Source: Lunularia cruciata (taxonomy: Eukaryota > Streptophyta > Marchantiopsida > Lunulariales > Lunulariaceae). Taken from it: a stretch of 64,000 bases of DNA. The DNA is taken from assembly GCA_948567375.1 (NCBI GenBank), contig OX419762.1, positions 49,829,034-49,893,033 of the forward strand. The letters run 5' to 3'. Shown one piece after another: positions 1 through 12,172 of this stretch. The notes under the pieces are model-generated. The model had not been told where the DNA came from, did no database searches, and worked only from the letters and a program-made list of their open reading frames with translations. The position numbers and the translations under genes are program-made. Numbering within the stretch: position 1 is the stretch's first letter; the number at the start of each line of letters is the position of its first letter.

Positions 1-41
1 TACTAGGGAAGGAAGCAGGCTCGAAGTAGGGAGCCACGTTC

Positions 42-2149
42 TTGGGAAAGGGAGAGATAGCCCAAGAAACCCAAGAGGTGAGAGATGCATTCTTGTCAAA
101 GCGGACAAAGAATAGGTACAAAGTTGAGAACTACACAGACCCTGTCAAGAGAGGAATTGTGAGTGCTCTGATGGCAATCCTGAAGCCGGAGAGAACAACC
201 TATGTGATGAAACACCAAGCGGTGTTCTTTCACAAGTTGTTTGCAAGAGAACCGATCAATTGGGTGAGGTGTTTCCATGGGAGAATGGGACAAATGGTGT
301 GGAATCTGTGGGATAAATTGCCTCCACACTACATCATGCCGTTTGCAGCGCATTTCTACCTCGGGTTGAATTTGCTGAACTTGGCGGAGCAAACTCGGAT
401 GGTGTCGCATTTTTATCCCAATTTGAGAAAGGAGGTCGATGTAGAGGAGCAGTAGTACATTTTGCAAATCAGAAGCACCGACAAGTACTACAAGAAGACA
501 AAGAAGAATGTGGAGATCGAAGTGAGTACTCTGAACTTGAAGAAGAGAAGTCGGCAAGGCAAAGCCAAAGACACGAACAAACCTTGGAAGACCAGGAGAG
601 GAAACCCGAGGCGAGGCATGGTGGTGATAGAGTCGGAAGATGAAGACTCGGAAGGTGATGCCAAGCGCAACACCAAAGACTCGGAACACGAGGAGGAGCC
701 CGAGCTAATGCTACAGAGTGGAGATACAAGTAGCGACAGCGATGAAGGTGGAGAAATGACATTGGCACCAACTGCTGCAGAAGAAGAAGAAGAAGTGCAG
801 GCAGAGATTGAGGCCAAGTACAACACAAAGTTGGAAGACAAAGTACCTGAGGCATAAGAGAAGATCGCAGTTCAGAGGGGAGTCCGCTCAAGATGTAAGG
901 CAAAGTACGATGCAAGTCCATTCCAATACAAAGACTGCAGAGAAGAAGGCTAGTATTGGATGAACAAGAAGTGCAAAGAGAAGTGGCTGTGCAAGAAGAA
1001 GTAACCCCGAGCAATGGAGTCGAGTACCTACGGGAGGTGGTGTGTCCTCTGTTGGTGAAGTTAGAGTACAAGAAGAAGGAGATGCAGTCGACTTGTCCAG
1101 AGGTAAAGACTGTCTTGCAGGTGTTATCAAGATTAGACAAAGAGAACTCGGAGTTGAAGAAGAGTATAACCCAAGGTGAGGAGGAAAGGGAAGTGCTGCG
1201 AGTGGAGGCAATAGTGCGGACTCAGGTAATTGAAGACCTGAAGAGAGAAGTGAGATATTGAGAAGATCTTGTTAAAAAGAGTGACATAGCAAGGGAGAGA
1301 CACGTAGCTGAATACAAGATCTTGAAGCAGCAGTTTGTTGATTCAAGAGTAGAAGTTATCCATGCTATGGCGAGAATCGTAGCAAAGGATCAAGAGCTTG
1401 ATAGGGTGATGGAGAGTGTAGAGGAGAAGAAGCAACTCTGGCAAAGAGAGTTGGCAGCAAGGTATAGGGAAGAAGAGAGATTACAAGAGTTACTTCGTAA
1501 TCAAGAGGAGAAGGTTGTACAGAAGGAGAAGGAGAAGAAGATGGTGAAAGCCGAGTTCAAAGCGGAATTGGCAATGTACAGGGAGGACTGGCTTGCAGAT
1601 CAAGAGCAAGAGAGGAAGATGAGATTGGAGCCATTGAAGGAGATTGTCCTCAGGATGAACGTGATGTTGAGTACAGAGGCCAGCGTTTGGATTGAAGAAT
1701 TGAGGCTGCACGAGTTGAAATTGTTGGTGCAGGAGACGAGGCAAAGACAAGCAAAAGATACAAATTTGAACGCGTTGTTGATAAGTCTCCGGACTCGTGT
1801 AGACAGGAAGATCTTAGAAGTAGAAGACAATATTACGATTAGATTAGACTTAGTGAAAATAGAGGTAGAAAAACTTCGGAAAGATGTTAGAGCCAAACCC
1901 AAAGTAGATGAAGTAGGAGTGTAGATGACTTCAAAGTTAGCAATAGAGACATTAGAGAAGAGTGGGTCAGCATATAAGGAGTTAGATAAATTACCCACTA
2001 GTGGAATTTCAAATCAGGAAAGAGAATTGCTGGATATGGTAGAAGAAGTAGAAGACATGAAACCCGAGGACAGAGTATTAGGAAGTAAATTTACTTTGGG
2101 TTTGGGTTTGAAAGCCAATGACAAAGTAGACATCGGATTGGATTAGTAA
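42..2149 (+). pseudogene. ORF3 of family A LTR, broken copy
   Basis: Decayed copy of the LTR-encoded ORF3; the first ~120 codons are outside the window. The reading frame is interrupted near 453-461 (TAG), 858-955 and 1260-1321. The pieces give, in order: the conserved domain (motifs SALMAILKPERTTYVMKH, INWVRCFHGR and FAAHFYLGLNLLN); an acidic linker rich in E, D and S (codons from about 600 to 860); and a highly charged coiled coil rich in K, E, Q and R (956-1924). The C-terminal tail ends at the TAG near 2147. No catalytic motif is recognised. A structural or nucleic-acid-binding role is possible but unproven. The gene lies inside the LTR, upstream of the presumed element promoter at 2262. 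Confidence 0.75.
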
Positions 2150-2261
2150 GAGTTTTGAGATTTGAAGAGGCAAATATGAAGAGGTGCATTGTCATTTTGG
2201 ATCTGCAGGTTAGAAAAGTTGTTGTAGAACGGTATAGTTGTTAGAATTGTCGATTTGTTCA

Positions 2262-2270
2262 CTATTTAAG
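2262..2270 (+). promoter_or_regulatory. TATA-like box in A LTR (element promoter candidate)
   Basis: CTATTTAAG lies about 115 bp after the ORF3 stop and 670 bp before the LTR end. The same sequence is present in the other orientation at 30020-30028, and a mutated form (CTACTTAAG) near 16881. Position and conservation suggest the U3/R promoter that would drive gag-pol. This places ORF3 entirely within U3. Inference only; no transcript start is known. Confidence 0.4.
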
Positions 2271-2940
2271 AGTGGCATTTTTAGTATCATGTTGTTCAGT
2301 GCTCATAATTTCTGAGAATAGATAAAGCAAAGTGTTGTGAAGTAGTGCTCGTTGCTTGAGCTTGATTCCGAGTATCAACTTTGTGATTGTGTTTGTGAGT
2401 GTTTGGAGAAATTCAAAGTGCAAGTCAATGTGCTTGTTGGATGTTGGATTCCACAGCCTTGATCTTCATTCTGTGTGTTTGATCCTGAGTGAAGTGCAAT
2501 CGAAGCAATGCCTTGACAGACTTGAGAGGAAGTGTAGTGTTGGTAGTATTCTCCATTTGTGAGTACAGTGCGAGGTTGATGTGAAGCAATTTTGATTGAG
2601 GAAGTTGTGCCTTCAGTGGAGGGGTGGAACACAATTCTGAGGCGAAGTTGTTTTGTTGTGAAGTGTCATTTTTGAGAGAGCCTGAATCATCACAATCAAG
2701 ATTGTTTGGAAAGATTTGATGGAGTTGTGATTAAGAAGTATTAATTTGTGACAAGACTGCGAGTCAGTGCTTGTTTCTCTCTTCTGGGTGTGGTTTCTAC
2801 CTGAGAGATTAAAGACGCAACCAAGAAGAACTACATGTTACTATTTGACTTCGAATTTGGACATTTCTTACTCGTATCTCTGCAGGAACAAACTTTACTT
2901 ACTCGATTACCGCAAAAGTGATATTTGTCGGGTTGTCACA

Positions 2941-3861
2941 AGTAGCATAGCGTAAAGTATCTCTATGTTGAGCAATTGCCAAGTTCTCAAAGGCCATTGG
3001 CATCACTCTTTGAAAGATCTATGCCTGCTAAGAACATGCGCTCATTCATACATTTGGGTCATCAAAGTCCAAAACTACAGTAGCATCTTGATGAATGGCT
3101 GTAGGTAAATTTAGATCTCATCCATAGAGAAGGAAGTAAGGAGAGAAGGATGCTAAGGAGGCTTGCCGGCTGGATCGATAGCCCATGGCCAACCAAGGTT
3201 ATTGGAGATCCCAATCTCCCAAGTGGCCTCTCTGCAAACCATATTTTTGTAATCCTCTCCTCACCGTCTGAACCACTCTCTCTACTAAACCATCTACCTT
3301 AGAGTTATCTCAAGATGTAGTATGATGATCAATCAAATCCTTGTCACAGAAGACTTGAAACTCCCCCAAGAACTCTGTACCCTCGTCAGTCAAAACCTCA
3401 ACTGGTGCACCAAAATGACTAAGAACTTGATCTAAGAACAAGTAAGCCGTCCCTTCACTAGACTTGTCAGGAAGTACCACCAACTCAATCCACTTGGAGA
3501 AGTGTTCCACCATCACCAAAACATATCGATGATGTCTCACAATCAATGGTAAAGGTCTGGCAAAGTCCAAAGTCTAGTGATTACCCCATCCCATGATAGG
3601 TAATGGGTGTAATTGTTGTGTAGGAGCATTGAATGATGCTCTAACTTGGTCACAAACCACACATCTGGCAACAAACTGTTGTACCTTGGTCTGTATATTG
3701 TGCCACCAATAGTGACTTTGGAGTAAGCTATATGTACACTTTACTCCAAAATGTCCTAGCTCTTCATGAGCATGACAGACCAACTGTAGTCTTTGAGATG
3801 GAAATGGTACTACTCTCACTCTACCATCTTCCCATACATGGAAAAGGTGTTTGCCCTCCAA
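2941..3861 (-). pseudogene. C2 integrase remnant
   Basis: Two open pieces (3861-3574 and 3570-3310) plus decayed flanks. The first holds the H2C2 zinc-binding domain (HEELGHFG, then CVVCDQ). The second holds the catalytic core with LTDEGTEF, which includes the second Asp of the DDE triad; the glutamate region follows towards 3250. The frame is broken between zinc domain and core near 3573, and again after 3310. Closely matches C1 57950-58820. The PHD finger found in C1 would lie beyond the break at 2940 and is absent here. Confidence 0.75.
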
Positions 3862-4268
3862 TTTGAACCATCTGGCTTGTTAAAGAACACAATCTCTCTC
3901 CTTGGCCCCAACTGTGCCACCCACAACACTAGTGCAAAGATAGTCCATCACTAAGACGTCACCATGAATGTCTTGCTAAACTGTACCAATATCTTCACTC
4001 TCAGGATTTGTGACCTCAAGACCTCCTCCTGTATGCACTGAGATAGATACCACCCAAGCCTTAGAAAATATACACAAAAAGGCAAATGCATCCCAACTTG
4101 GCACCATCTCCTCATCTATCTCACCATGCCACGTGCATAAGTCTAATCCTGTTGGCTGGGACATGGGTTTCTACTCAACCCATCAACATCACGGTTCACC
4201 ACTCCTGGTCTATGAACAACTGTGAAATCATACTCCTATAAAATCAAAGCTTATCATGCAAGCTTCCC

Positions 4269-5625
4269 TTAAAGCTTGTTGGACTGCATCAACCACTTCA
4301 GCTGTTGATGATCAGTGATGAGAGTGAAAGGGTTACCAAATAGGTAACATAGGAAATGTGCTACTGCCCAAACTGCTGCCAAGCGCTCTCCCTCATATGA
4401 ACTATACTTTGCCTCCGCTAAATTGTTGGAGCAACTAGCATAGGCGACCACAAACTCCTTCTCCTCATCATCATGCTCGGTGAACACTGCTCCAAGCCCC
4501 AACATACTCAATCAATATGAAATGGTCGTCCTTGAATTGGTCTCCTCAAAATAGGAGCAGATGTCAACCTCTCCTTGAGCTCCACAAAAGCTCTCTCCTG
4601 CCCATCACCCAAACACCACTCCTCTATAAGCTTGGTCAGCTTTGTCAAGGCCTTGGCAATGGCACTAAATCCTCTAACATAGCGGCAATAGAAGTTTGCC
4701 AACCGAAGGAATGCTCGCACTTTGCTCACATCCATAGGTCAAGGAATACATGCAATAACCTCCACCTTGGTCTGCTAAACACCAAGTCCTCCGGGGTAGA
4801 TAGTGTGACCTAAATACTCAATCTGCTCATGGAAGAACCTACACTTCCCAAGATGTCATTTGAGTCCATGAGATCTCAACCTCTCAAACATCTCCAGCAA
4901 CAATCTCTCATGCTCCTCCACAGTAGTGCTATAGACCAAAATCTCATCAATATAGCACCGGGCAAAATCAATCTAGCTAGGATCCTATCTATGACCCTTT
5001 GGAACTCATTGGGAGCGTTCTTTAACCCACACAATAAGAACCTCCTCTGATTAAAACACATCCTTATTGTAAGGATCAATAGCCTAGAATGTTGTCTTGG
5101 ACTTATCCTCCTCCCTAATTGACAATTGATGATATCCCGCTCAAAGATCCAAAGTATTAAAGCCCTTTGCATGCCCAATTGCATCAAAAATCTCCTTCGA
5201 AGTAGGCATGGCATACCAATCAGCCCTAGTCTGTCGGTTGATAGGACGGTAATCTCCACACATTTGCCTATTTGTGTAGTTCCCATGCATATCCTTCTTG
5301 GCTGGCATCACTCTTGTTGATGCATACTCTCCATGTGAAATCTCCACCAACCCAATCTCAAAAAGGTTGCTACTCCGGCTTTGAATCAATGTCCTCTCCA
5401 TATCACTATATCGATAAGGACATCAGAAAACTGGTGTATTGCTAGTCATCTCAATCCGTATATTAGGTCCTTTTAGAGTACCCAAATCCTTCATACTCAA
5501 AGCAAAACAACTCATGTAGCTCCTCATGCACCTCCAAACTCTCTGTCTTTCTTCCCCAATAAGCTTGGGTCCAAGATCTAGCCCCCAAGTATCCCTTGTT
5601 ACTATCGTAGGAGTGGAAGACGTAC
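4269..5625 (-). pseudogene. C2 reverse transcriptase-RNase H remnant
   Basis: Order on the minus strand: RT fingers/palm from about 5400 (the motif MPAKKDMHGNY and others are shared with C1), the palm motif CYIDEILVYS near 4950, the thumb (VRAFLRLANFYCRYV, ~4730), then RNase H (4511-4269, ending ITDHQQLKWLMQS). The RT catalytic box is YIDE where C1 has YIDD, so one catalytic Asp is lost. There are several frameshifts. From 4260 down to 3870 a decayed linker leads to the integrase zinc domain. Confidence 0.75.
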
Positions 5626-6298
5626 TATAACACCCATTTGTGCATGTGTGTGGTATTGTGAGATTGAGCTTGGTATTACAAGTACTTGAGAGATATTATT
5701 TATATAGAGATAAAGGATGGTTCTATATTAGTCATGATTAGCTAAAGTTAGTCATAGCTAAGATAGAGTGGACCTTACTTTAGAGGAAGTGGAAAAGATG
5801 AGCACCACTATTTTGGATTCTAGTGTGTTGACTTGGTATTATTCCTAGGTGTTTGGCTTTGAGAAAAGAGTTGAGAACTCTTGGGCCCGCAAGCCTTCTT
5901 TTTTGGATTCTTCTATAGTCCAAGGAAAGCCCATGTGAAGGAATCCTTGACTTAGTGGTTGGGTCAAGATAAGATCACATGCTTAGGGGAATATGTCCAT
6001 GTGAAAGGATATTCCTTTCTACTTTTTGACTTTACTTGACTTTTAGCCCAGTAACTTGAGTTACTCCACTAATTAGTAACTTTGGTACGTAACTATTTCA
6101 CAACCATCTAAACAAGGGGTGAGGAGGTACTCATCATCCTTTCATTTGCAACTATCTCTCTCTCATTGAGTGCTCTAGTGAGCAATGTCTTGAGTCTTGG
6201 AGTGTTAGCCTTGGAGGAGTATGATGGAGTTGGGGTTCCTTGCCTCCTTAGTCACTAGTGCGTTACCATAATAGCCATCAGAGGTTCATCTTGAGTGA
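5626..6298 (+). repeat. Family B LTR, copy 1 (3' end truncated)
   Basis: Starts TATAACACCC (mutated TGTAACACCC) and follows the B LTRs at 35083, 43940 and 48461 closely over ~670 bp. It lacks the last ~20 bp (ending GGCTCA in the others) because it runs directly into a family A LTR near 6298. The left flank is family C2 RT sequence. Probably the 5' LTR of the B element whose 3' LTR is at 35083-35772. Confidence 0.8.
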
Positions 6299-9200
6299 GT
6301 AAGTAAAGTTCATTCCCGCAGAGATACGAGTCAGAAATGTCCAAATACAAAGCAAAATAACAATTTCAGTTCTTCTTGAGTTCTTCTTTAGTTTCTCAGG
6401 TAGAAACCACATCCAGAAGAGAGTAACAAGCACAGACTCATAGTCTTGTCACAAATTCACACTCCTTAATCACAAATCCTTCAATTCTTTCCAAACAATC
6501 TTGATTGTGATGATTCAGGCCCTCCCAAAAACGGTACTTCATTGCAAAACGACTTTGCCTCAGAATTGTGTTCCACCCCTCCACTGAAGGCACAACTTCC
6601 TCGATCAAAATTGCTTCACATCAACTTCGCACTACACTCACAAATGTAGAATACTACCAACACTACAATTCCTCTCAGATCTGTCAAGGCATTGCTTCAA
6701 TTGCACTTCACTCAGGATCAAACACACAGAATGAAGATCAAGGCTGTGGAATCCAACATCCAACAAGCACACTGACTTGCACTTTGAATTTCTCCAAACA
6801 GTCACAAACACAATTGCAAAATTGATACTCAGAATCAAGCTCAAGCAACAAGCACTACTTCACAGCACTTTGCTTTATCTATTCTCAAAAATAATGAGCA
6901 CTGAACAACAATTCTCTGCGAATGTCACTCTTAAGTAGTGAAGCAATTGACAGTTCTAACAACTATACCGTTGTACAACAACTGTTCTAACCTACAGATC
7001 CGAAATGACAATGCACCTCTTCATATTTGCTCCTTCAAATCTCAAATTGGTTACTAATCCGATCCAATGTCTACTTCTTCTTCGGCTTTCAAACCCAAAC
7101 CCAAAGTAATCTTACTTCCTACTACATTTTCCTCGGGTTTCACATCTCCTACTTCTTCGACCAGATCCAACAATTCTCTTTCCTGATCTGAAATTGCACT
7201 AGTGGGTAATCTATCTAACTCTTCATCTTTCGACCCACTCTTCTCTAATGTCTCTGAGGGCAACTCCGAAGACATTTGGATTCCTATGTTATCTACTTCG
7301 GGTTTTGCCTTAACATCTTTCCGAAGCTTTTCTAACTCTATTTTCACTAAGTCTAATCGAATTGAAATGTTATCCTCTACTTCTAACACCTTTCTATCTA
7401 CACAAGTTCTTAGTTTGATTAACAAGGCATTCATCTCCGTGTCCTTCGCTTGTCTTCGCCTCATCTCCTGCACTAACAACTTCAACTCGTGCAGTCGTGC
7501 TTCTTCAATTCAAACGTTGGCTTCTGTACTTAACATTGCATTCACTCTAAGGACTATCTCCTTCAATGGCTCCAATCTTGTCTTTCGTTCTCGTTCCCGA
7601 TCTGCAAGCCATTCCTTTCTGTACATCGCCAACTCTTCCTCAAACTCGGCCTTCACCGCTTCCTTCTCTTTCTCCTTCTGTACAACTTTCTCTTCCTGAT
7701 TACAAAGTAACTCTTGTAATCTCTCTTCTTTGCTATACCGCACAGACAACTCTCTTTGCCAGAGTTGCTTCTTCTCCTCCATACTCTCCATCACTTGATC
7801 GAGCTCTTGTTCCTTTGATGCTACCCTCGCCATAGCATGGATAAGCTCTACTCTTGAATCAGCAAACTGCTGCTTCAAGATTTCGTGCTCCGCTACCTGT
7901 CTCTCCCTTGCAATGTCACTCTTCCTTGCAAGATCCTCTTGATAGCTCACTTCTCTCTTCAGGTCTTTGATTACCTGACTTCTCTCTACTGCTACCGCTC
8001 GCAGTACTTCTCTCTCCTTCTCTCCTCGGGTTATACTCCTCTTCAACTTCGAGTTCTCTTCTTCTAATCTTGCTACCACCTGCAATACAGTCTTTACTTC
8101 TGGACAAGTCAACTACATCTCCTTCTTCTTCTACTCCAACTTCACCAACAGCGGGCACACTACCTCTCGCAGGTACTCTACTCACTCACTGGCAACTTCT
8201 TCCTCCCATGGAGTAATTTATTGTTTCTCCTCGTGTTCTCCTGATACGCGCCTTCTTCTCTGAAGTCTTCGTATCGGGATTGATGCCTCATTACCCGTGC
8301 TGTCTTCTGCCTCTTCCTTCACTTTACTCGGCCCCGCCTCACACTTTGCCTTACGTCTCAAGCAAACTCCTCGCTGTACTGCGATCTTCTTCTCCTCGAG
8401 CACCGGTACTTTGTCTTCCAGCGCCGCATTGTCTTTGGCTTTTACTTCGGCTTGCACTTCTTCTTTGTATTTTTCAGCCGCTGGTGCCAAGGTCATTTCT
8501 CCACCGTCTTCACTGTCACTGCTAGTATCTTCGCTCTGCAGTGTCAGCTTAGGTTCCTCCTCACGTTCCGAGTCCTCCGTCTTGAGCTCGGCCTTGCCTT
8601 TTGAGTCTTCATCTTCTGACTCAATCACCACCATTCCTTGCCTCGGGTTATTTTTCTGCATCTTCCGAGGTTTCTTGTTTTCTTTGGCTTCTGCGTGCTG
8701 AGTTCTCTTCTTCGTCGGGGTACTTACTATGACCTCCACGTTTTTCCCTATCTTCATGTAGTAGTCATCCGTGCTTCGGATTTGGAGAATGTATTGCTGC
8801 TCCTTGACATTGACTTCCTTTTGCACATCCGGATGAAAGTGCGACACCATCTGATTTTGCTCTGCCGAGGTCAGCAAATTGAGCCCAAGGTAGAAGTGCG
8901 CCGCAAATGGCACAATGTAATGTGGAGGCGACTTATCCTGCAGATTCCACACTATTTGCCTTGTTCTCCCGTGAAAACACCTTGCCCAATTAATTGATTC
9001 TCCTACAAACAATTTGTGAAAGAACACCGCTTGGTGTTTCATCACATAAGTTGTTCTCTCTGGCTTCAGGATTGCCATCAAAGCACTCACAATTCCTCTC
9101 TTGACATGATCTTTGTAACTTTCTACCTTGTACCCATTCTTCGTTCTCTTCGACGAGAAGGTATCTCTCACCTCCTGCATTTCTTGGGCTATCTCTCCTT

Positions 9201-10041
9201 TCCCCAAGAACGTGGCTCCCTGCTCCGAACCCGCCTCCTTCCCGAGTACGAGTCTCCAATCCAACTCTGTCTAGCAAGCCGGATTTCCTCTCTTCTCTTC
9301 TTCCTTGGGACCATCGAGACACTTACTCTCGATGATTTCTGTCATGAATCCTGGAAAACCTAAATTCCAGTTCCATGCTAGAAAGGTGATCCGAAGTCGG
9401 CTCAAGACTTTGATCCTCGCTACTACATCTAATCTCCGAATTGCATGATTTCTCACTATGAATTCAGAGTTTTTCTTCCCTCCTCCCATCTCTTCTGCTT
9501 TCTTACTGTCTCTCGATTTCTCTCTCGCGACCTCTCCCTTGTGCACTAACCCGAGTCCAACTTTATTTCCCTTTCCCCGATCACCTGCAAGACGATTCCT
9601 CAACGGCAAAGGAAAATTGCTCGACATTTTGTCGTTGCAGTTTGGATTTTAATAGAGTTGCACTTCTTCGTCTTCCGTCACTTTGAGTTTCTACCGAGAA
9701 ATCACACCTCCGGCATGCACCTGTCACTATCAATCAACCTTTGCGCGTATGAGCCGCCAGTTTTGAAACGGCCCCTTCTTGAATTTCTCGCCCCAACGAA
9801 AGGTTGTTAGACTATCTTTGTCTCGGGTTGAGCTCCCCTTGATCCGAAGACAATTTACTTTGTATTGTATGCTGACAGGGCATTTTTGAGTACTTCGCCT
9901 TATGACCCGAAGTCACTTTACTTTGGGTTTCATCCCAAAGACAATTTTCTTCGCCTTCTTTGGCCATACAGGCGCAATCCGACTTCTCTATACACTTCTT
10001 CTCCTTTATTTTGAAAAAAAACAAAAAATGCGGGCACCACA
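6298..10041 (-). repeat. Family A 3' LTR of unit A1 (3.74 kb, contains ORF3)
   Basis: Begins on the minus strand at 10041 with TGTGGTGCCCGCATTTTTTG, directly after a polypurine tract (10044-10054). Ends near 6298, about 45 bp short of the TTGTCACA terminus seen in other copies. Contents in transcription order: ~410 bp leader, ORF3 (9627-7051), then ~750 bp of U3/R/U5 sequence. Its size and gene content match the LTR at 29349-33148, which is followed by a PBS, so ORF3 is part of the long terminal repeat and not merely a 3' gene. Confidence 0.85.
7051..9627 (-). pseudogene. ORF3 in A1 3' LTR: conserved domain plus coiled coil, ~858 codons
   Basis: The longest ORF3 copy. The start at 9627 is chosen because the A2 copy has an aligned ATG (32736) and the N-termini agree (M[ST]SNFP.PL). 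A TAG near 9270 replaces a Trp found in the middle-LTR copy, and further breaks occur near 8216, 8110 and 7500. Layout: basic N-terminus; conserved domain around codons 55-300 (FLAWNWN; SALMAILKPERTTYVMKH; FAAHFYLGLNLL); E/D/S-rich linker; charged coiled coil to the end. The pattern of the conserved domain faintly recalls the 'putative plant transposon protein' domain of plant gypsy elements, from memory and untested. No enzyme motif is seen. Function unknown. Confidence 0.75.
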
Positions 10042-10043
10042 TA

Positions 10044-10054
10044 CCCCCTCCCTC
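10044..10054 (-). other. Polypurine tract of A1
   Basis: GAGGGAGGGGG on the minus strand, 2 bp before the LTR start TGTGG. The same tract precedes the short A5 LTR at 61913-61923. It would prime plus-strand DNA synthesis. Its position upstream of ORF3 is what shows that ORF3 lies inside the LTR. Confidence 0.8.
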
Positions 10055-10168
10055 AAATGTGAGCGTCCCCGCGAACATAGACCTCGGGTGTCTTAGAAAC
10101 TTCCGAGTCTATGGTCCAATATCTCCAAACTCTCCACCCGTTTACTCGAGTGGCAAAAGGATTACCTT

Positions 10169-11233
10169 CTAATCAACGAGTTGCATGGATCCATTTTTGT
10201 AAAGATGAAGAACTCGATAGGGACCCATCCATCTCAAATGCAACTTGCCTGGAAAAAATATTCGGCAATTGTCATATAACAAAACCAAATCCCCTTCTCG
10301 TACAGTCACAGGCTTGATTCTCTGATTGTGCCTGACTTTCCTCTGTGCTTGTACTTCTTTTGTGGTTTGCATTGCATCGTCTCTTTTCTCTTCTAACCAC
10401 ATCAGTTGATGAATCTGAAGATCCTGACTTTCCTCTTCCGACATCCGTTCTTCGCACAGAACCCGATATGTCGGAACTTCAAATTTAACTGGCAGTATGG
10501 GATGCAAGCCATATGTCAAGAAGTATGGAGTTTGTTTGGTTGTAATCTTCTCTGTCATTTGATCTGCCCACAACGCGGCTGGTAATTTTGTATCCCAGTC
10601 ATAGGCATAATTGACAGTCACCTTATTCAAAATTTTACAAAGTAACCCATTTGCTTTTTCTGTTAAGCCATTTGCTTTTGGGTTATAAGGAGTCGTCTTC
10701 CGATGTTTAATCTGTAAATACTTGGTTAACGCCTCCATTAAAAAGTTCAAAAAATGTGTTCCTTGGTCATTGACCAATTCCAAAGGACACCCATATCGGA
10801 AGATGATGTTTCAAAAGAAAAATTCCGCCATAGTTTCAGCATCATCTCTGCAAGTTGCTTCCGCTTCAACCATCTTGGTAGCATAGTTAGTGCAAACCAA
10901 AATGTAGCGCTTTCTTGTGACTCGGGTCACTGGTTCAATGGGACCCACAAAATCAATCCCCCATTTCTCAAATGGGGCCAAAGGCAAAATTGGTCTCAAA
11001 AGCCATTGAGAAGTAGCCATCGGTTTCCCCATTCTCTGACACGCATCACAGCTTCGGATATGAGCACGTACATCTTTGTACATTGTAGGCCACCAATACC
11101 CTGCCGAAAGAATTTTCTTTACAGTATTCTTCAGAGCATAGTGTCCTCCCGATGCCTCAGAGTGTAAAGATGCAATTACTCCTCCTACTTTGTACGACTC
11201 CAAGCATTGCCAAAGTACTTTGTCTTTGCCCAT
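10169..11233 (-). pseudogene. Family A integrase (unit A1)
   Basis: Two open stretches (11233-10811 and 10783-10169) separated by one stop. H2C2 zinc domain: HSEASGGHYALK, then CDACQ. Catalytic core: WGIDFVGP (first Asp), LVNDQGTHF (second Asp) and NGLTEKANG (Glu), so the DDE triad is intact. The C-terminal domain has REGDLVLLYD and FFPGKLHLRWMGPY, the layout of Ogre/Tat/Athila integrases; no chromodomain is present. Follows RNase H directly. After the last codons the polypurine tract and LTR begin. Confidence 0.85.
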
Positions 11234-11257
11234 CTTAAATAAAATGCTGTGTTTAAG

Positions 11258-12145
11258 CTAGTACGGCCCCATTTTCCTGAGAAAGACTGCCCGCTGTTCC
11301 GGGTCCATCCCCTTAGGACAATGGAGAGTATTCAAATAATTATATTTATCTGCATACCTTGTACTTCTCATTGCTGATAAGTGATACAACTCTTTGTCAG
11401 GGAACCGATCATCAATTTCCCACTTCTGGTCTTGAGTTTCTAACCTAGACAAGAAGTCCGCATTCAAATGCAAAGCTCCCTTCCTCACTTGTACAATATA
11501 CGTGAACTCTTGTAATAACAAGATCCATCTTGCAATTCGTCCTGATAAATCTGCCTTCTTGACCAGATGTTGCAATGCATAATGGTCAACATAGAAGACA
11601 AACTCATACCCCAACAAATAATGATGAAATTTCTTGCAGGCATAAACCATTCCGAGTGCTTCTCTTTCAGTCGTCGAATAGTTCTTTTCAGAAACTGAAA
11701 GTTGTCGGCTGGCATAATACACCGGGTAGTCCTTCTTCTCCTTGTCCTTCTGACTTAAGACAACCCCAATGGCCATGGACGAATTGTCCACATACACATG
11801 AAAAGGGACGTCCCAATTCGGGGCCCTCATGATTGGTGCTTCAACAAGTTTCTTCTTCAACACCTGGAAAGCTTCTTCTTGATGTGCTTCCCACAGATAG
11901 TCTTTGGATTTCTTCAGAAGCTTTGTAAGTGGTGCAGCAAGCACTGCATAGTTTGACACATAGCGTCTGTAATATCTGACATGTCCCAAGAAGGCTCTCA
12001 GCTCCCGGATGTTCTTCGGGGATTCCAAAGCTGCGATTATCTTAACCTTCTCAACATTGACTTCAATACCTCGGCTTGACACCCGATGCCCCAGAAGAAT
12101 TCCCTCCTTCATTGCAAAGAAGCATTTCTTCGGGTGTAATGACAA
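11258..12145 (-). pseudogene. Family A RT thumb and RNase H (unit A1)
   Basis: A 295-codon open stretch. RT connection/thumb: MSLHPKKCFF, GHRVSSRGIEV and ELRAFLGHVRYYRRYV. RNase H domain: FHVYVDNSSMAIGVVLS (Asp), STTEREALGMVYACKK (Glu), FYVDHYALQHLV (Asp) and LNADFLSR (Asp), so the four acidic residues are present. A stop near 12146-12172 separates it from the RT palm. It continues into integrase after one further stop near 11250. Confidence 0.85.
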
Positions 12146-12172
12146 GCCGGCAAAACGATACCTTTCAAACGT

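Larger units (their letters stand above)
1..2940 (+). mobile_element. Family A LTR, right part (copy A3)
   Basis: Seen: the sequence matches the minus-strand family A LTRs at 6298-10041, 16199-19425 and 29349-33148 when these are reverse-complemented. It contains the same ORF3 gene, the TATA-like box and the terminal stretch ending in TTGTCACA at 2940. The left part lies outside the window, so it cannot be told whether this is a solo LTR or the 3' LTR of a full element. Immediately after 2940 the sequence switches to family C integrase DNA on the other strand, so A3 was inserted into C copy C2. Orientation is plus, opposite to the A array at 6298-33148. Confidence 0.85.
2941..5625 (-). mobile_element. 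Family C copy C2, pol half
   Basis: Minus-strand copy of family C, colinear with plus-strand 56140-58820 of C1. In transcription order it runs from the start of RT (5625) through RNase H and integrase to just before the PHD region (2941). It is cut at 2940 by A LTR A3 and at 5625 by a family B LTR. The 5' end of probably the same copy lies at 35773-37240, on the far side of the B insertion. The gag, protease and methyltransferase part (equivalent to C1 51990-56140) is missing between the two pieces. Confidence 0.8.

Noticed and set aside
7885-9363. Open frames on the plus strand opposite ORF3
   Set aside because: They are Ser/Leu/Pro-rich complements of the charged coiled coil and carry no recognisable domain; shadows of the minus-strand gene.
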